Source: Halobacteriales archaeon QS_1_68_20
GTDB lineage: Archaea; Halobacteriota; Halobacteria; Halobacteriales; PXRE01
Reading direction: 5' to 3'
DNA length: 64,000 bases
Assembly (NCBI GenBank): GCA_003021085.1
Contig: PXRE01000033.1
Coordinates: forward strand, 1 to 64,000
Part shown: piece by piece, positions 1-8,011 of the stretch
Position numbering within the stretch: the stretch's first letter is position 1
How the letters are laid out: each line of letters begins with the position of its first letter
Made by a program: the position numbers and the translations under genes
The notes under the pieces: generated by a model
Told to the model about the DNA's origin: nothing
Databases searched by the model: none
Seen by the model: the letters and a program-made list of their open reading frames with translations, nothing else

Positions 1-3000
1 GGAGGTAGCTGGAGACCATCCGCAGGGGTTCCTGGAGGTCGTGGGAGGCGGCGTACGCGAACTGCTCCAGGCGCTCGTTGGACTCCTCCAGTCTCTCGAT
101 CAGTTCCTCGAGTTGTCGTTCGCGCTCGACGCGCTCGGTAACGTCCTGGACCGCTCCGCGCAGAGAGACGGTCTCGCCGTCCCGAACCTCCGGTTCGCCC
201 TGGACGCGGAGCTTGCCCACGTCGCCTTCCGGGCGCGGGAACTCCGCCACCACGTCGAAGGACTCGCCGGTCTCCAGCGCCTCCTCGACGGCGTTTTCGA
301 CGATCGCACGGTCCTCCTCCGTGTGGTAGACGTCGAGCGCCTGGTCCAGGGTCGGTTGCTCGTCGTAGTCGACGTCCAGCATCTCGAAGAGGTGGTCGGA
401 CCAGTACGGCTCACCCGTGTCGGGGTCGACCTCCCAGCCGGCGACGTCGGCGATGCGCTCGGTCTTCTCCAGCAGGTCCAGCGCGCGTTCGAGTTCGCGT
501 TCGGCCTCCTTGCGTTCGGTGATGTCCTGGGCCATGATCATCCCGGCGAATATCTCGCCGTCGTCGTCCCGGACGGGCAAGGTGTGGGCCCAGGTGTCCC
601 GCCCGTGGGCGTGGTACTCGAAGGTGTTCGACTCGCCGTCGAGGGCGGCCCGGGAGTACTGCTCGATCTCCTCGACCAGGGCCGGCGGGAACCGGTCGTG
701 GATCGAGGCCCCGATCACGTCCTCCTTCGGGATGTCGAGGTCCTCGAGCGCCTCGCCGCCGCCGACCACGTATTCGAGGTTCTCGTCGAACAGCCCGACC
801 GCGCCGTTGGGGAAGTGCTCTACCAGCGTCCGGTAGCGGCGCTCGGACTCCTCCAGTCTGCGCTCGCGCTCCTTGCGCTCGGTGATGTCCTGGGCCATCG
901 TCATCCCGGCGAACACCTCGCCCCGCTCGTCGGTGATCGGGACGGCGTGGACGACCCACTCCCGGCCGGCGTACGCAAGTTCGACCGACCGCTCCTCGCC
1001 GGCGAGCGCGGCCCGGAAGGCGGGTTCGAGTGCGTTGGCGGTCTCCTCGGGCCAGACGTCGTAGACCGACCGCCCTTCGAGTTCTTCTGGCTCGACGGGG
1101 ATCATCTCGAACCCCCGTCCGGCCGCGAGCGTGTACTCGAGGTCGTGGTCGAACAGGGTGACGATGCTGTTCGGGAAGTACTCCGCGAGCGTGCGGTACC
1201 GCTGCTCGGACTCCTCGAGTTTGCGCTGTGTCTCGATTCGCTCTGTCACGTCCTGGGACATCCCCAGGGCGCCGAAGATGTCGCCCGAATCGTCCCTGAC
1301 CGGAACGACCTGGAACTGGTAGACGCGGCCGTCGAGTTCGATCTCGAACGCCCCGGATTCGCCCTGCAGGGCGGCCTCGTAGTAGGGAACGAGTTCGTCG
1401 GCGAGTTTCGACGGCAGGACTTCCTCCACCGGGCTTCCTTCGACCTCTTCGACCGTCACGCCGGCCACGGCCTTGGGATCGCCGCCGACGGTCTGGTAGC
1501 ACAGGTCCCCGTCGACGAGCGCCACCGCACCGTTGGGGAAGTGCTCGACGAGCGTGCGGTAGCGCTGCTCGGAGCGCTCGAGTTCGTATTCGCGGCGCTT
1601 GCGCTCGGTGACGTCGCGGTCGGAGACGATGATCGAGACGACGTCGCCGTCGTCGTTCGTCACCGGTCTGAAGACGCCGTCGACGGTGTACCAGTCGCCG
1701 TTCGGGCGCGTGAGGTTGGCCTCGAAGTCGACGTACTCGCCGGCCGCCGCCCGCTCGACCCACTCCCTGACTTCGTCCTGGACGTCGGTGCCCTCGCCCC
1801 ACCACGGCGTCTCCCAGAACGGTTCGCCGGTCACCGCCTCCCGGTCGGCGTCGACGTACTCCATCGCCGTCCGGTTGATGTCCACCACCGTCCCGTCCGG
1901 TTCGAGCAGGCCGACGAGGATGTTCGGGTCCTCGAAGATCGCCTCGAAGCGGCGGCGCGTCCGTTCGAGGTCCTGCTCGTGCTCCTTGCGGTCGGTCACG
2001 TCCCGGAAGTACACCGAGAGGCCGGTCTCGGAGGGGTACGCCCGCACCTCGAACCAGCGGTCCAGCGGTTCGGGGTAGTACTCCTCGAAGGAGACGGTCT
2101 CCTGCTCGTACATCGCCTGCTCGTACTTCGACTTGAACTTCCGGCCGACCGCCTCGGGGAACTCCTCCCAGACGTTATTCCCGACGAGGGTCCGGCCGTC
2201 CGGATTGATGAGTTCGTGGGCGCGGTCGTTGAGGTGGGTGAACCGCCAGTTCTCGTCGAGGGCCAAGAAGGCTTCGGAGATGCGGCCGTAGATCTCCTCC
2301 AGTTCGCTCTCCCGCTGTTTCCGCTCGGTCACGTCCCGGAAGTACACCGAGAGGCCCGTCTCCGAGGGGTAGACGTGTTCCTCGAACCACGCGTCGAACG
2401 GCGGATAGTACGATTCGAACGACACTGGTTCCTGGGTCACCATGGCCTCGCGGTAGCGCTCTTCGAATTCGGTGTCTTCCAGCGCCGGGAACACCTCCCA
2501 GAGGCGCCGGCCCAGCAGTTCGTCCGCGTCGTGGCCGAGGATCTCCTCGGCCTGCTGGTTGACGTGGGTGAACTCCCACTGCTCGTCAACCGCGAGAATC
2601 CCGTTCGTGATCCGTTCGTGGATGGTCCGGAGTTTGCGGTTGGGGCGTTCGTTCTCGATGGCGGAAGCGAGGACGTTCGCCACGCTCCGGACGAAGTTGG
2701 CGTCGTCTTCGGTGAACTCCCGGCGCTCGGTCGTGTGGGTTCCCAGGACGCCCCACGGGTCGTCGACGGAACCGACGATCACGCTGATGCCGCTGACGAC
2801 GTCGTGGCTGGTGAGCAACTCCGCCCCGGCGAACCGCCCTTCGGTGCGCAGGTCCTCGACGATGACGGGTTCGTCGGTGAGCAGGGTGTACCCCGCCTGC
2901 GAGTCCCGGTCGGTGGAGACCGTCGCCTCGTCGACGACCTGGTCCCCCCAGCCGACGCCCTCGCGGAGCAACAACTCGTCGCCGCCCGGCGACAGTTCGA

Positions 3001-3160
3001 GCACCTCGCAGTAGTCGGTGTCCAGCGTCTCCGCGACGGCGACCGTCGCGTCGTGCATCAACAGGTCGAGGTCGCTCTCCTCCAGCGCCCGCTGGCCGAG
3101 TTCGGCGACGACCTCCTGCTGACGGACGCGGAGTTCGGCGTTCGTCTCGGAGGACTCCAT
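1..3160 (-). CDS. GAF/multi-PAS sensor histidine kinase, 3' end outside window
   Basis: This is a signal-transducing kinase whose C-terminus runs off the left edge. I translated it from the ATG at 3160. The protein starts with a GAF-like domain (about residues 15-165), then about seven PAS repeats, several opening with the same phrase (RYRTLVEHFPNGAV, RYRTLAEYFPNSIV) and closing with DVTERK or DITERK. It ends in a HisKA dimerisation helix, with the phospho-acceptor His of ASHDLQEPLR encoded at 41-43. No membrane segment is visible, so it is probably a cytoplasmic sensor. The ATPase domain should lie left of the window. The near-identical PAS units suggest recent internal duplication. The signal sensed is unknown. 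Confidence 0.93.
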   Translation of the reverse strand, partial: MESSETNAELRVRQQEVVAELGQRALEESDLDLLMHDATVAVAETLDTDYCEVLELSPGGDELLLREGVGWGDQVVDEATVSTDRDSQAGYTLLTDEPVIVEDLRTEGRFAGAELLTSHDVVSGISVIVGSVDDPWGVLGTHTTERREFTEDDANFVRSVANVLASAIENERPNRKLRTIHERITNGILAVDEQWEFTHVNQQAEEILGHDADELLGRRLWEVFPALEDTEFEERYREAMVTQEPVSFESYYPPFDAWFEEHVYPSETGLSVYFRDVTERKQRESELEEIYGRISEAFLALDENWRFTHLNDRAHELINPDGRTLVGNNVWEEFPEAVGRKFKSKYEQAMYEQETVSFEEYYPEPLDRWFEVRAYPSETGLSVYFRDVTDRKEHEQDLERTRRRFEAIFEDPNILVGLLEPDGTVVDINRTAMEYVDADREAVTGEPFWETPWWGEGTDVQDEVREWVERAAAGEYVDFEANLTRPNGDWYTVDGVFRPVTNDDGDVVSIIVSDRDVTERKRREYELERSEQRYRTLVEHFPNGAVALVDGDLCYQTVGGDPKAVAGVTVEEVEGSPVEEVLPSKLADELVPYYEAALQGESGAFEIELDGRVYQFQVVPVRDDSGDIFGALGMSQDVTERIETQRKLEESEQRYRTLAEYFPNSIVTLFDHDLEYTLAAGRGFEMIPVEPEELEGRSVYDVWPEETANALEPAFRAALAGEERSVELAYAGREWVVHAVPITDERGEVFAGMTMAQDITERKERERRLEESERRYRTLVEHFPNGAVGLFDENLEYVVGGGEALEDLDIPKEDVIGASIHDRFPPALVEEIEQYSRAALDGESNTFEYHAHGRDTWAHTLPVRDDDGEIFAGMIMAQDITERKEAERELERALDLLEKTERIADVAGWEVDPDTGEPYWSDHLFEMLDVDYDEQPTLDQALDVYHTEEDRAIVENAVEEALETGESFDVVAEFPRPEGDVGKLRVQGEPEVRDGETVSLRGAVQDVTERVERERQLEELIERLEESNERLEQFAYAASHDLQEPLRMVSSYL

Positions 3161-3315
3161 CAGTAGTCGTGCATTCGACCGGGCGCCCTGGTCGGCGCTC
3201 GTCCCCACTCGGTGGATTCCTCGGTTCCCCCCACGGTGGCGAAAACGCGTCCCTGCGACGGTTTCGCCCTCGGTCCCTCGCCCCTGCCCGCTGCAGGAAT
3301 CGCTGTGGCGTCCAT
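3160..3315 (-). CDS. possible 51-aa leader ORF overlapping the kinase start
   Basis: An ATG at 3315 opens a 51-codon frame whose TGA overlaps the kinase ATG (TGATG), which is a typical arrangement for coupled translation. The peptide is Arg/Gly/Pro-rich, resembles no family I recognise, and its composition is what random GC-rich sequence would give. A weak TATA-like element (ACGTTAAGG on the minus strand, near 3340) lies about 25 nt upstream of its ATG. That makes 3315 a possible transcript start and leaves the kinase with a leader of about 150 nt. It could equally be non-coding 5' UTR. Confidence 0.2.
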   Translation of the reverse strand: MDATAIPAAGRGEGPRAKPSQGRVFATVGGTEESTEWGRAPTRAPGRMHDY

Positions 3316-3388
3316 ACCGTCACAAGGCCCGCGGGCTCCTTAACGTACAGGTCCCGACTGTCAGGTATCCGTCCCCTGGTTCCCCCGC

Positions 3389-4786
3389 TCAGTCGGCCAG
3401 CGCGTCCTCGACGGTCGAGGCCACCTCGCGGGCCTTCGCGGCCAGGTCCTCGGCGACGTGGCCCGCCTCGACGGCCTCGTCGAGTTCGTCGTCGTCGACG
3501 CGTTCGACGGTGCCGTCGGGGTACTGCACCACGTCGACGTAGAGGTCGACGTACCGCACCGCGCCGGGGAACACCTCGACGGGCGTGCAGACGTTGACGT
3601 AGGTGCCCTTCTTCTCGCCGTCCTCGCCGCGGTAGGCGGTCGCGTACCACCAGCGGCCCTCCTTCAGGCGGGTAATCGCCACGTCGCCGGGTTCCCGGGG
3701 CGTCCCGAGGGCGTCGTAGGTGCCCCGCCCCGACGCAGTTCGGCGGACAGTGACCTGTCCGGAGGGATCGACGTCGGTGACCTCGCCACGCCCGAGGACG
3801 ATCAGCGACCCGTCGGGCTTGCCGTGCTGGAGCGCGACGCGGTCGCCCTCTCGCGGGCCGAACTGGTCGACGACCGTCTCGAAGGGAAACTTCCCGTCGA
3901 GGTCGTCACAGGCGGCCTCGACGAAGTCGACGCCCGCGCTGGCGTGTTCGCTCCCGGCCTTGATGCGGTGATGGCCGGGCATCGTGGTCGTCACCTCGGC
4001 GCGGGTCTCGTCCAGCGCGAACCGGGACTCGCGGCCGAACCAGCACCAGGCGGTCGCCGTCGGCGCGACGAGTCGCCCGGGCGGGTCCCGCTCGTCCGGC
4101 AGGCCGATGAGGTCGGTCGCGCGGTCGACGGCCCGCTGGAGTGCCTCCTCCAGGGCGTCGAGGTCGGCGTCGACGGCAGTCCGGGACCACTCGATTCCCC
4201 ATCCAGGCGGGGTCTCGACGTCCAGTAGATCGGTCATCCCGGCGAGTTCCCGGGCCGCCTCGTCGTCGGCGTTCACGCGCGTCCCGTCGAGGGCTGCCCG
4301 CAGGGTCGCCAGGCCGCGGCCGGCGTGACGGGTCGTCCCGACGACCGGACGCTGGTCGGCCCACGGCGGGGCGGGTTCCCGGACCTGCACGCGGACCACG
4401 TCGCCCACCTCGACGTGGTCGTCGACCTTCGAGTACGGGAGGTAGGCGTCACGCTCCCCCAGGTCGACGACGGCGCCCCGGCCGAGGGTCTCGGTCACGG
4501 TGCTATCGAACACTGCCCCGAGGGGCGTGGGGTCCGGGACGGGAATCGCGTCGACGGCCACGTCGGCCAGGAGGCCCGTCGCCGTTTCGACGGCGTCCTC
4601 GGTGCCGACGAGGCCGACGCCCTGCCGGTCGTCGGTCGTCTCGGCGGCGACGTCCGCCGGCGCGACCGGGAACGAGGCGTCGAACCGGCGGTCGATGGGG
4701 CCGGAGGCCTGCACGACCGCGTGGTCGGCCGCCAGGAAGCGGCGGGTGAGCGCGGTCGCGTAGATGCCGCGGACGCGGACGTTCAT
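3389..4786 (-). CDS. fau-1: probable ribonuclease FAU-1 (RNase E/G-like, DUF402)
   Basis: This is an RNA-binding ribonuclease of the archaeal FAU-1 (AU-1) family, which acts on AU-rich RNA and rRNA precursors. The 465-residue protein has an S1-like region at about residues 88-140 (LGRGAVVDLGERDAYLPY) and a C-terminal DUF402 domain that includes VRYVDLYVDVVQYPDGTVER. I chose the ATG at 4786 because the protein then starts MNVRVRGIYATAL, as expected for the family; the open frame further upstream is low-complexity and Arg-rich. The length is normal for haloarchaea. It is transcribed in the same direction as the kinase, 228 bp apart. Confidence 0.88.
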   Translation of the reverse strand: MNVRVRGIYATALTRRFLAADHAVVQASGPIDRRFDASFPVAPADVAAETTDDRQGVGLVGTEDAVETATGLLADVAVDAIPVPDPTPLGAVFDSTVTETLGRGAVVDLGERDAYLPYSKVDDHVEVGDVVRVQVREPAPPWADQRPVVGTTRHAGRGLATLRAALDGTRVNADDEAARELAGMTDLLDVETPPGWGIEWSRTAVDADLDALEEALQRAVDRATDLIGLPDERDPPGRLVAPTATAWCWFGRESRFALDETRAEVTTTMPGHHRIKAGSEHASAGVDFVEAACDDLDGKFPFETVVDQFGPREGDRVALQHGKPDGSLIVLGRGEVTDVDPSGQVTVRRTASGRGTYDALGTPREPGDVAITRLKEGRWWYATAYRGEDGEKKGTYVNVCTPVEVFPGAVRYVDLYVDVVQYPDGTVERVDDDELDEAVEAGHVAEDLAAKAREVASTVEDALAD

Positions 4787-5412
4787 GGCGGCCGTTGGTC
4801 CCCGGGGGATTTGAGTGTGCGCGGTTCGCGTCGAACCCATCTCGGCCAGGCGGTTCGCTGAAGCAGGCATCCGGCAGATTTCTCGCCCGGTTATCGTCGG
4901 ACCCTGGGCGCGCGCGAGCAACGCGCGCGCGAGGGCCGCGTGAGGCCCGGCGGCCTCGGCGGTCGGCCGCCGGGCCGAACGCACGGTTGGGGAGGCGGGA
5001 GGTTTCTCCTAGTCGCCCGGCTGTCCCATTCCGCCCGGTCCGACGATGTTCGTCGCGTCCAGATTGTTCCGACGATCAAGGGCGCACGACACTCCATCGA
5101 CCGTGTTTAGAGAGGCCAGATGCTCCACCAACAACGCGTAGAAAGCCCCCGGGTGGCTTCGGTCGCGCGCCTCGCTGCGCGCTTCCTTCAGTCGCTCGCT
5201 CCGCTCGCTCGTTCAGTCCAGTGTAGCGTCGTCGTGCTTCCCGAAGCCACCCGGCCCCTTTCAGTCCCACCCGCGGCGGTTGTGCCGGCTACCTTCTGGT
5301 GCAGTGGTGCCGGCCACCTTCGTTCGCGGATGAGCCGGCCACGATAGCTCCTCTGGGTAGGCCCGTGCCGTCGCCCACAACCTACTTGTTGGACGTGACC
5401 GACGGCCCGGGT
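4787..5412. repeat. 626-bp intergenic region with haloarchaeal composite repeat elements
   Basis: No gene is visible. The stretch 4900-5000 is extremely GC-rich (CGCGCG runs) and holds an inverted copy of the CCTCCCCARCCGTGCG motif (around 4978-4998), which recurs near 6251 and 53445. From 5139 a second element begins (AGAAAGCCCCCGGG), passes through self-complementary GCGCGCCTCGCTGCGCGC, and ends in GGCCCCTTTCAGTCCCACCC (5253-5272). It is followed by one and a half copies of the GTGCCGG(C/T)(C/T)ACC minisatellite that is expanded at 29.4 kb. The same 20-mer occurs at 6213 and 29386. The promoters of the two divergent flanking genes must also lie here. Confidence 0.75.
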
Positions 5413-6039
5413 ATGCCCTCCCGCCGTTCGTACCTCCAATCCTCCGGCGTCGCCCTGGCCGCCGGAATCGCCGGCTGTCTCGGCAGTTCCAGCGATCCCC
5501 GCACCGAGGGCGATCCGGACACCCCGACCCCGACGCACACCTACGTCGACCCGCCCACCGGGCCGGTTCGCTGTCGCGGCGACCCCGTCTCCGTCGAGCG
5601 GGCGCTGTCGGACGACCCCGGCTACGAGGACGACCTGGAGTACTTCCCGGCGAACCGGACCGTCCGCATCGTCGTGGCCCGGGGTCCCGATGGCCCGGCT
5701 TCCTTCGAGGAGATGCCGTTCGAGGAGTGGATGTCCATCGAGGCGACCGAGGTGGCCCTGGAGCGGGTCAGGAGCGTGACCGCCGACCGCCTCGGCACCA
5801 GCGAGTTCGGGTCGGGGATGGGCCGACCGCCCGAGGACGCACCCGTCGACGGGATGGTCGTCTGGGTCCACGCCACCTACAGCGAGCGCGACGGCGAGAC
5901 GGTCACGCCTGCGGTGCCGCTGGCACGGCTTGCCGACGTCGCACCGCGGTCGGTGGACGTGTCCGTCTCGATGGCAGGCGACGAGTTCTCCCGGACCGTC
6001 CCCGTGTTCGCCCGGTCGGAGACGGTCGGCTGGGCGTGA
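5413..6039 (+). CDS. Tat-exported lipoprotein of unknown function
   Basis: This 208-residue secreted protein starts at the ATG at 5413, which puts a twin-arginine signal right at the N-terminus (PSRRSYLQSSGVALAAGIAG). A lipobox follows (AGIAGC), so the mature protein should be anchored to the outer face of the membrane by a lipidated Cys. A Thr/Pro/Asp-rich linker (DPDTPTPTHTY) follows, then one globular domain without other cysteines. I recognise no enzyme motif. It stands alone between two repeat-rich intergenic regions. The ATG further upstream at 5299 would spoil the signal peptide and lies inside the repeats. Confidence 0.8.
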   Translation: MPSRRSYLQSSGVALAAGIAGCLGSSSDPRTEGDPDTPTPTHTYVDPPTGPVRCRGDPVSVERALSDDPGYEDDLEYFPANRTVRIVVARGPDGPASFEEMPFEEWMSIEATEVALERVRSVTADRLGTSEFGSGMGRPPEDAPVDGMVVWVHATYSERDGETVTPAVPLARLADVAPRSVDVSVSMAGDEFSRTVPVFARSETVGWA

Positions 6040-6433
6040 GCGAGTCGCGGGGAACGGTTCTCTGGTCACTACCGCCCAGAAAGTCCGCGTGTGCTTCTGT
6101 CGGCGGAAGCTTGGTCGGCAACAGCCAGAAGCCCCCCGCGCTCGACTCGCGCGGCTCGCTGCGGTCCTCACTCCGTTGCGGTCCTTGCGTCGCCGTGCGT
6201 CGTCGCCCCCGCGGCCCCTTTCAGTCCCACCCCGCAAGCCGCACCCACACGCCTCCCCAGCCGACTGCGTTACTCAGTCGCGCTCTTCGAGCGCTCCTTG
6301 CGTTACTCATCCCTCGCGCGGTGTCGGCCCGCGGTCGCCGGGGGCGACACGCGAGCCAGCGCGCGCCACCGCCGGCTGTGAGGACATATATGAACATATG
6401 AAAATATTTTCATATACTGACTCGGCCGCCGAG
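6040..6433. repeat. 394-bp intergenic composite repeat ending in an AT palindrome
   Basis: The order of elements is CCAGAAAGTCC (about 6070), CCAGAAGCCCCCCGCG (about 6126), the shared 20-mer GGCCCCTTTCAGTCCCACCC (6213-6232), ACGCCTCCCCAGCCGACTGC (about 6251), a GC-rich stretch ending GCGCGCGCCACCGCCGGCTG, and a perfect 20-bp AT palindrome at 6396-6415 (ATATGAAAATATTTTCATAT). The last two parts recur together, inverted, at 53567-53630. No protein-coding signal is visible, so I treat this as a dispersed haloarchaeal intergenic element of unknown function. Confidence 0.75.
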
Positions 6434-7570
6434 TTACCCGGGAGCGGCGACTTCGGCGAGGGTCTCGACGGCCGCGTCGATCTCCTCGGCGGTGTTGTAG
6501 AAGTGCGGCGAGAGGCGGACGCCGCCGGCCCGGGTGGAGAGGTTGAACCCGCGGTCGAGCATGGCGTCGGCGGCACCCTCGGGGTCGGCGACCTGGACGT
6601 TGACGACGCCGCCGCGGTGCTCGTCTGCGCGGGGCGTCCGGACCGTGAAGCCCTCGCGGTCGGCACCCTCGATCAGGCGGCGGGTGTGTTCAACCACCCG
6701 CTCGCGGATCGTGTCGAGGCCGACCTCCCGGAGCAACTCCATGCCAGCACTGGCGGTGTAGGCGTTCGGGGCCGGCGGTGTGCCGAGTTCGAACCGCCGG
6801 GCGCCGGGGGCGTACGCCGGGTCCCGCGTCTCGACCCCGAACACGTCGTCGACGCCGAACCACCCAAGGTTCGTCGGTTCGAGTTCGGCGGCCACCTCGC
6901 GGTCGACGTACAGGAACGCGATGCCGGGGCCGCCCAGCAGGAACTTCAGGGCGCCCGAGACGAGCACGTCGACCCCCATCGCGTCCACGTCGATGGGGAC
7001 GACGCCCGCGGACTGGTAGGCGTCCAGGAAGAGGTACCCGCCGCGGTCGTGGACCGCGTCGGCGACCGCCCCCACGTCCATGAGGCCGCCGGTGAACGAG
7101 TAGGCGTGCGACGAGCAGACCAGCAGGGTGTCCTCGCTCAGCGCGTCGGCGTAGGCGTCGGCCGGGACCCGGCGGCCGTCCGGGGATTCCGCGACCCGGA
7201 CCCTGGCGCCGCGTCGGCCCTGGGCCCGCCAGAACTGCGGGACGGTGGGGAACTCCAGGTCGGTGACCACCACCTCGTCGCGGCCGTCGTAGTCGAACGC
7301 GCTGGCCACCTGGGCGAGCGCCTGGGTCGCACACGACAGGACGGCCACCTCGTCGGGGTCGGCCCCGATCAGGGCTGCGAACAGCGCCTTCGCGTCGTCG
7401 ACCCGCTTGAGCCACTCCTCCCACGGATTACCCGCCTCGATCCAGGTGCGTTCGAACTCCCGGCGGGCCTCCAGTCCCCGTTCGGGAACCGGCCCCGCCG
7501 AGCAGTTGTTCAGGTGGACGCGCCCCTGTCTGACGGCCGGGAACGCCGAGCGCCACGCCTCGATGGACAT
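6434..7570 (-). CDS. class V aminotransferase (PLP-dependent, cysteine-desulfurase-like fold)
   Basis: This is a fold-type I PLP enzyme of 378 residues, probably an aminotransferase or a kynureninase/isopenicillin-epimerase-like lyase. The likely Schiff-base lysine is Lys209 in SGALKFLLGG, and the PLP-binding Asp is in FLDAYQSAGV (Asp183). The start at 7570 (MSIEAWRSAFPAVRQ) gives the usual N-terminus with HLNNCSAGP. The family is broad and neither the active site nor the neighbours reveal the substrate. The Cys-containing active-site loop of true IscS proteins is not evident, so a role in Fe-S cluster assembly is less likely. Confidence 0.85.
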   Translation of the reverse strand: MSIEAWRSAFPAVRQGRVHLNNCSAGPVPERGLEARREFERTWIEAGNPWEEWLKRVDDAKALFAALIGADPDEVAVLSCATQALAQVASAFDYDGRDEVVVTDLEFPTVPQFWRAQGRRGARVRVAESPDGRRVPADAYADALSEDTLLVCSSHAYSFTGGLMDVGAVADAVHDRGGYLFLDAYQSAGVVPIDVDAMGVDVLVSGALKFLLGGPGIAFLYVDREVAAELEPTNLGWFGVDDVFGVETRDPAYAPGARRFELGTPPAPNAYTASAGMELLREVGLDTIRERVVEHTRRLIEGADREGFTVRTPRADEHRGGVVNVQVADPEGAADAMLDRGFNLSTRAGGVRLSPHFYNTAEEIDAAVETLAEVAAPG

Positions 7571-7697
7571 ACGTCCACCCGCGGGCGCCGCCGACTTCAA
7601 TCCGTGGCGACCCCGTGACGGCCGGGGGTTGCGGCGACCAGAAGTGTTAACCTCTCCCACTGCTTCCCATCGAACGACCTGATTCTCGGGGGCAATC

Positions 7698-7704
7698 TTT
7701 AAAA
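7698..7704 (+). promoter_or_regulatory. TATA box for the small regulator at 7731
   Basis: TTTAAAA lies 27 nt before the ATG at 7731, the spacing expected for a leaderless archaeal transcript. Confidence 0.55.
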
Positions 7705-7730
7705 GCCGTAACGACAAGTTAACAAATGCC

Positions 7731-8011
7731 ATGATAGACCGGCTTGAGAAGGAAGTCGACATGCTGGAGCGCCATCTCCAGGTCCTGAAGATGGTAATCG
7801 CCAACGAGCCTACCCCCACCACAAGGTCCGGTACTCGCTGCGGGTCCTGGAGGAGGAGAACCTCATCGAACCGTCCAGCCAGGGTGCGATCACGACTGAC
7901 CGGACCCAGGAGTTCGTCGCGGAACTGGACGAGAAACTGGAGGAGATCAAGGGGAAGTTGGACGCGATGAAGATCGAGGAACCGGGCGAAGTCGAGGAGA
8001 TCGAGGGCTAG
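7731..8011 (+). pseudogene. small HTH-type regulator with internal deletion and frameshift
   Basis: The first 27 codons (starting MIDRLEKEVDMLERHLQVLK, then MVIANEP) are in one frame. From 7811 the protein continues in another frame (YPHHKVRYSLRVLEEENLIE, then PSSQGAITTD) to a stop at 8011. In intact haloarchaeal homologues these parts are joined by about ten residues (from memory), so a short stretch whose length is not a multiple of three is missing at about 7809-7812. Both halves keep good haloarchaeal codon use and the promoter is intact. The lesion is therefore very young or an assembly error. The stop overlaps that of the convergent downstream gene inside a CTAG tetranucleotide. The family looks like a small DNA-binding protein with an N-terminal coiled coil; its target is unknown. 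Confidence 0.75.

Noticed and set aside
41-3166. 1041-codon open frame on the plus strand
   Set aside because: It is antisense to the multi-PAS kinase; its Arg/Val/Asp/Leu-rich sequence with no domain is what the complement of GC-rich coding DNA gives.
5930-7618. 562-codon plus-strand frame
   Set aside because: It starts in a lipoprotein, crosses a repeat region and is antisense to the aminotransferase; no family resemblance.
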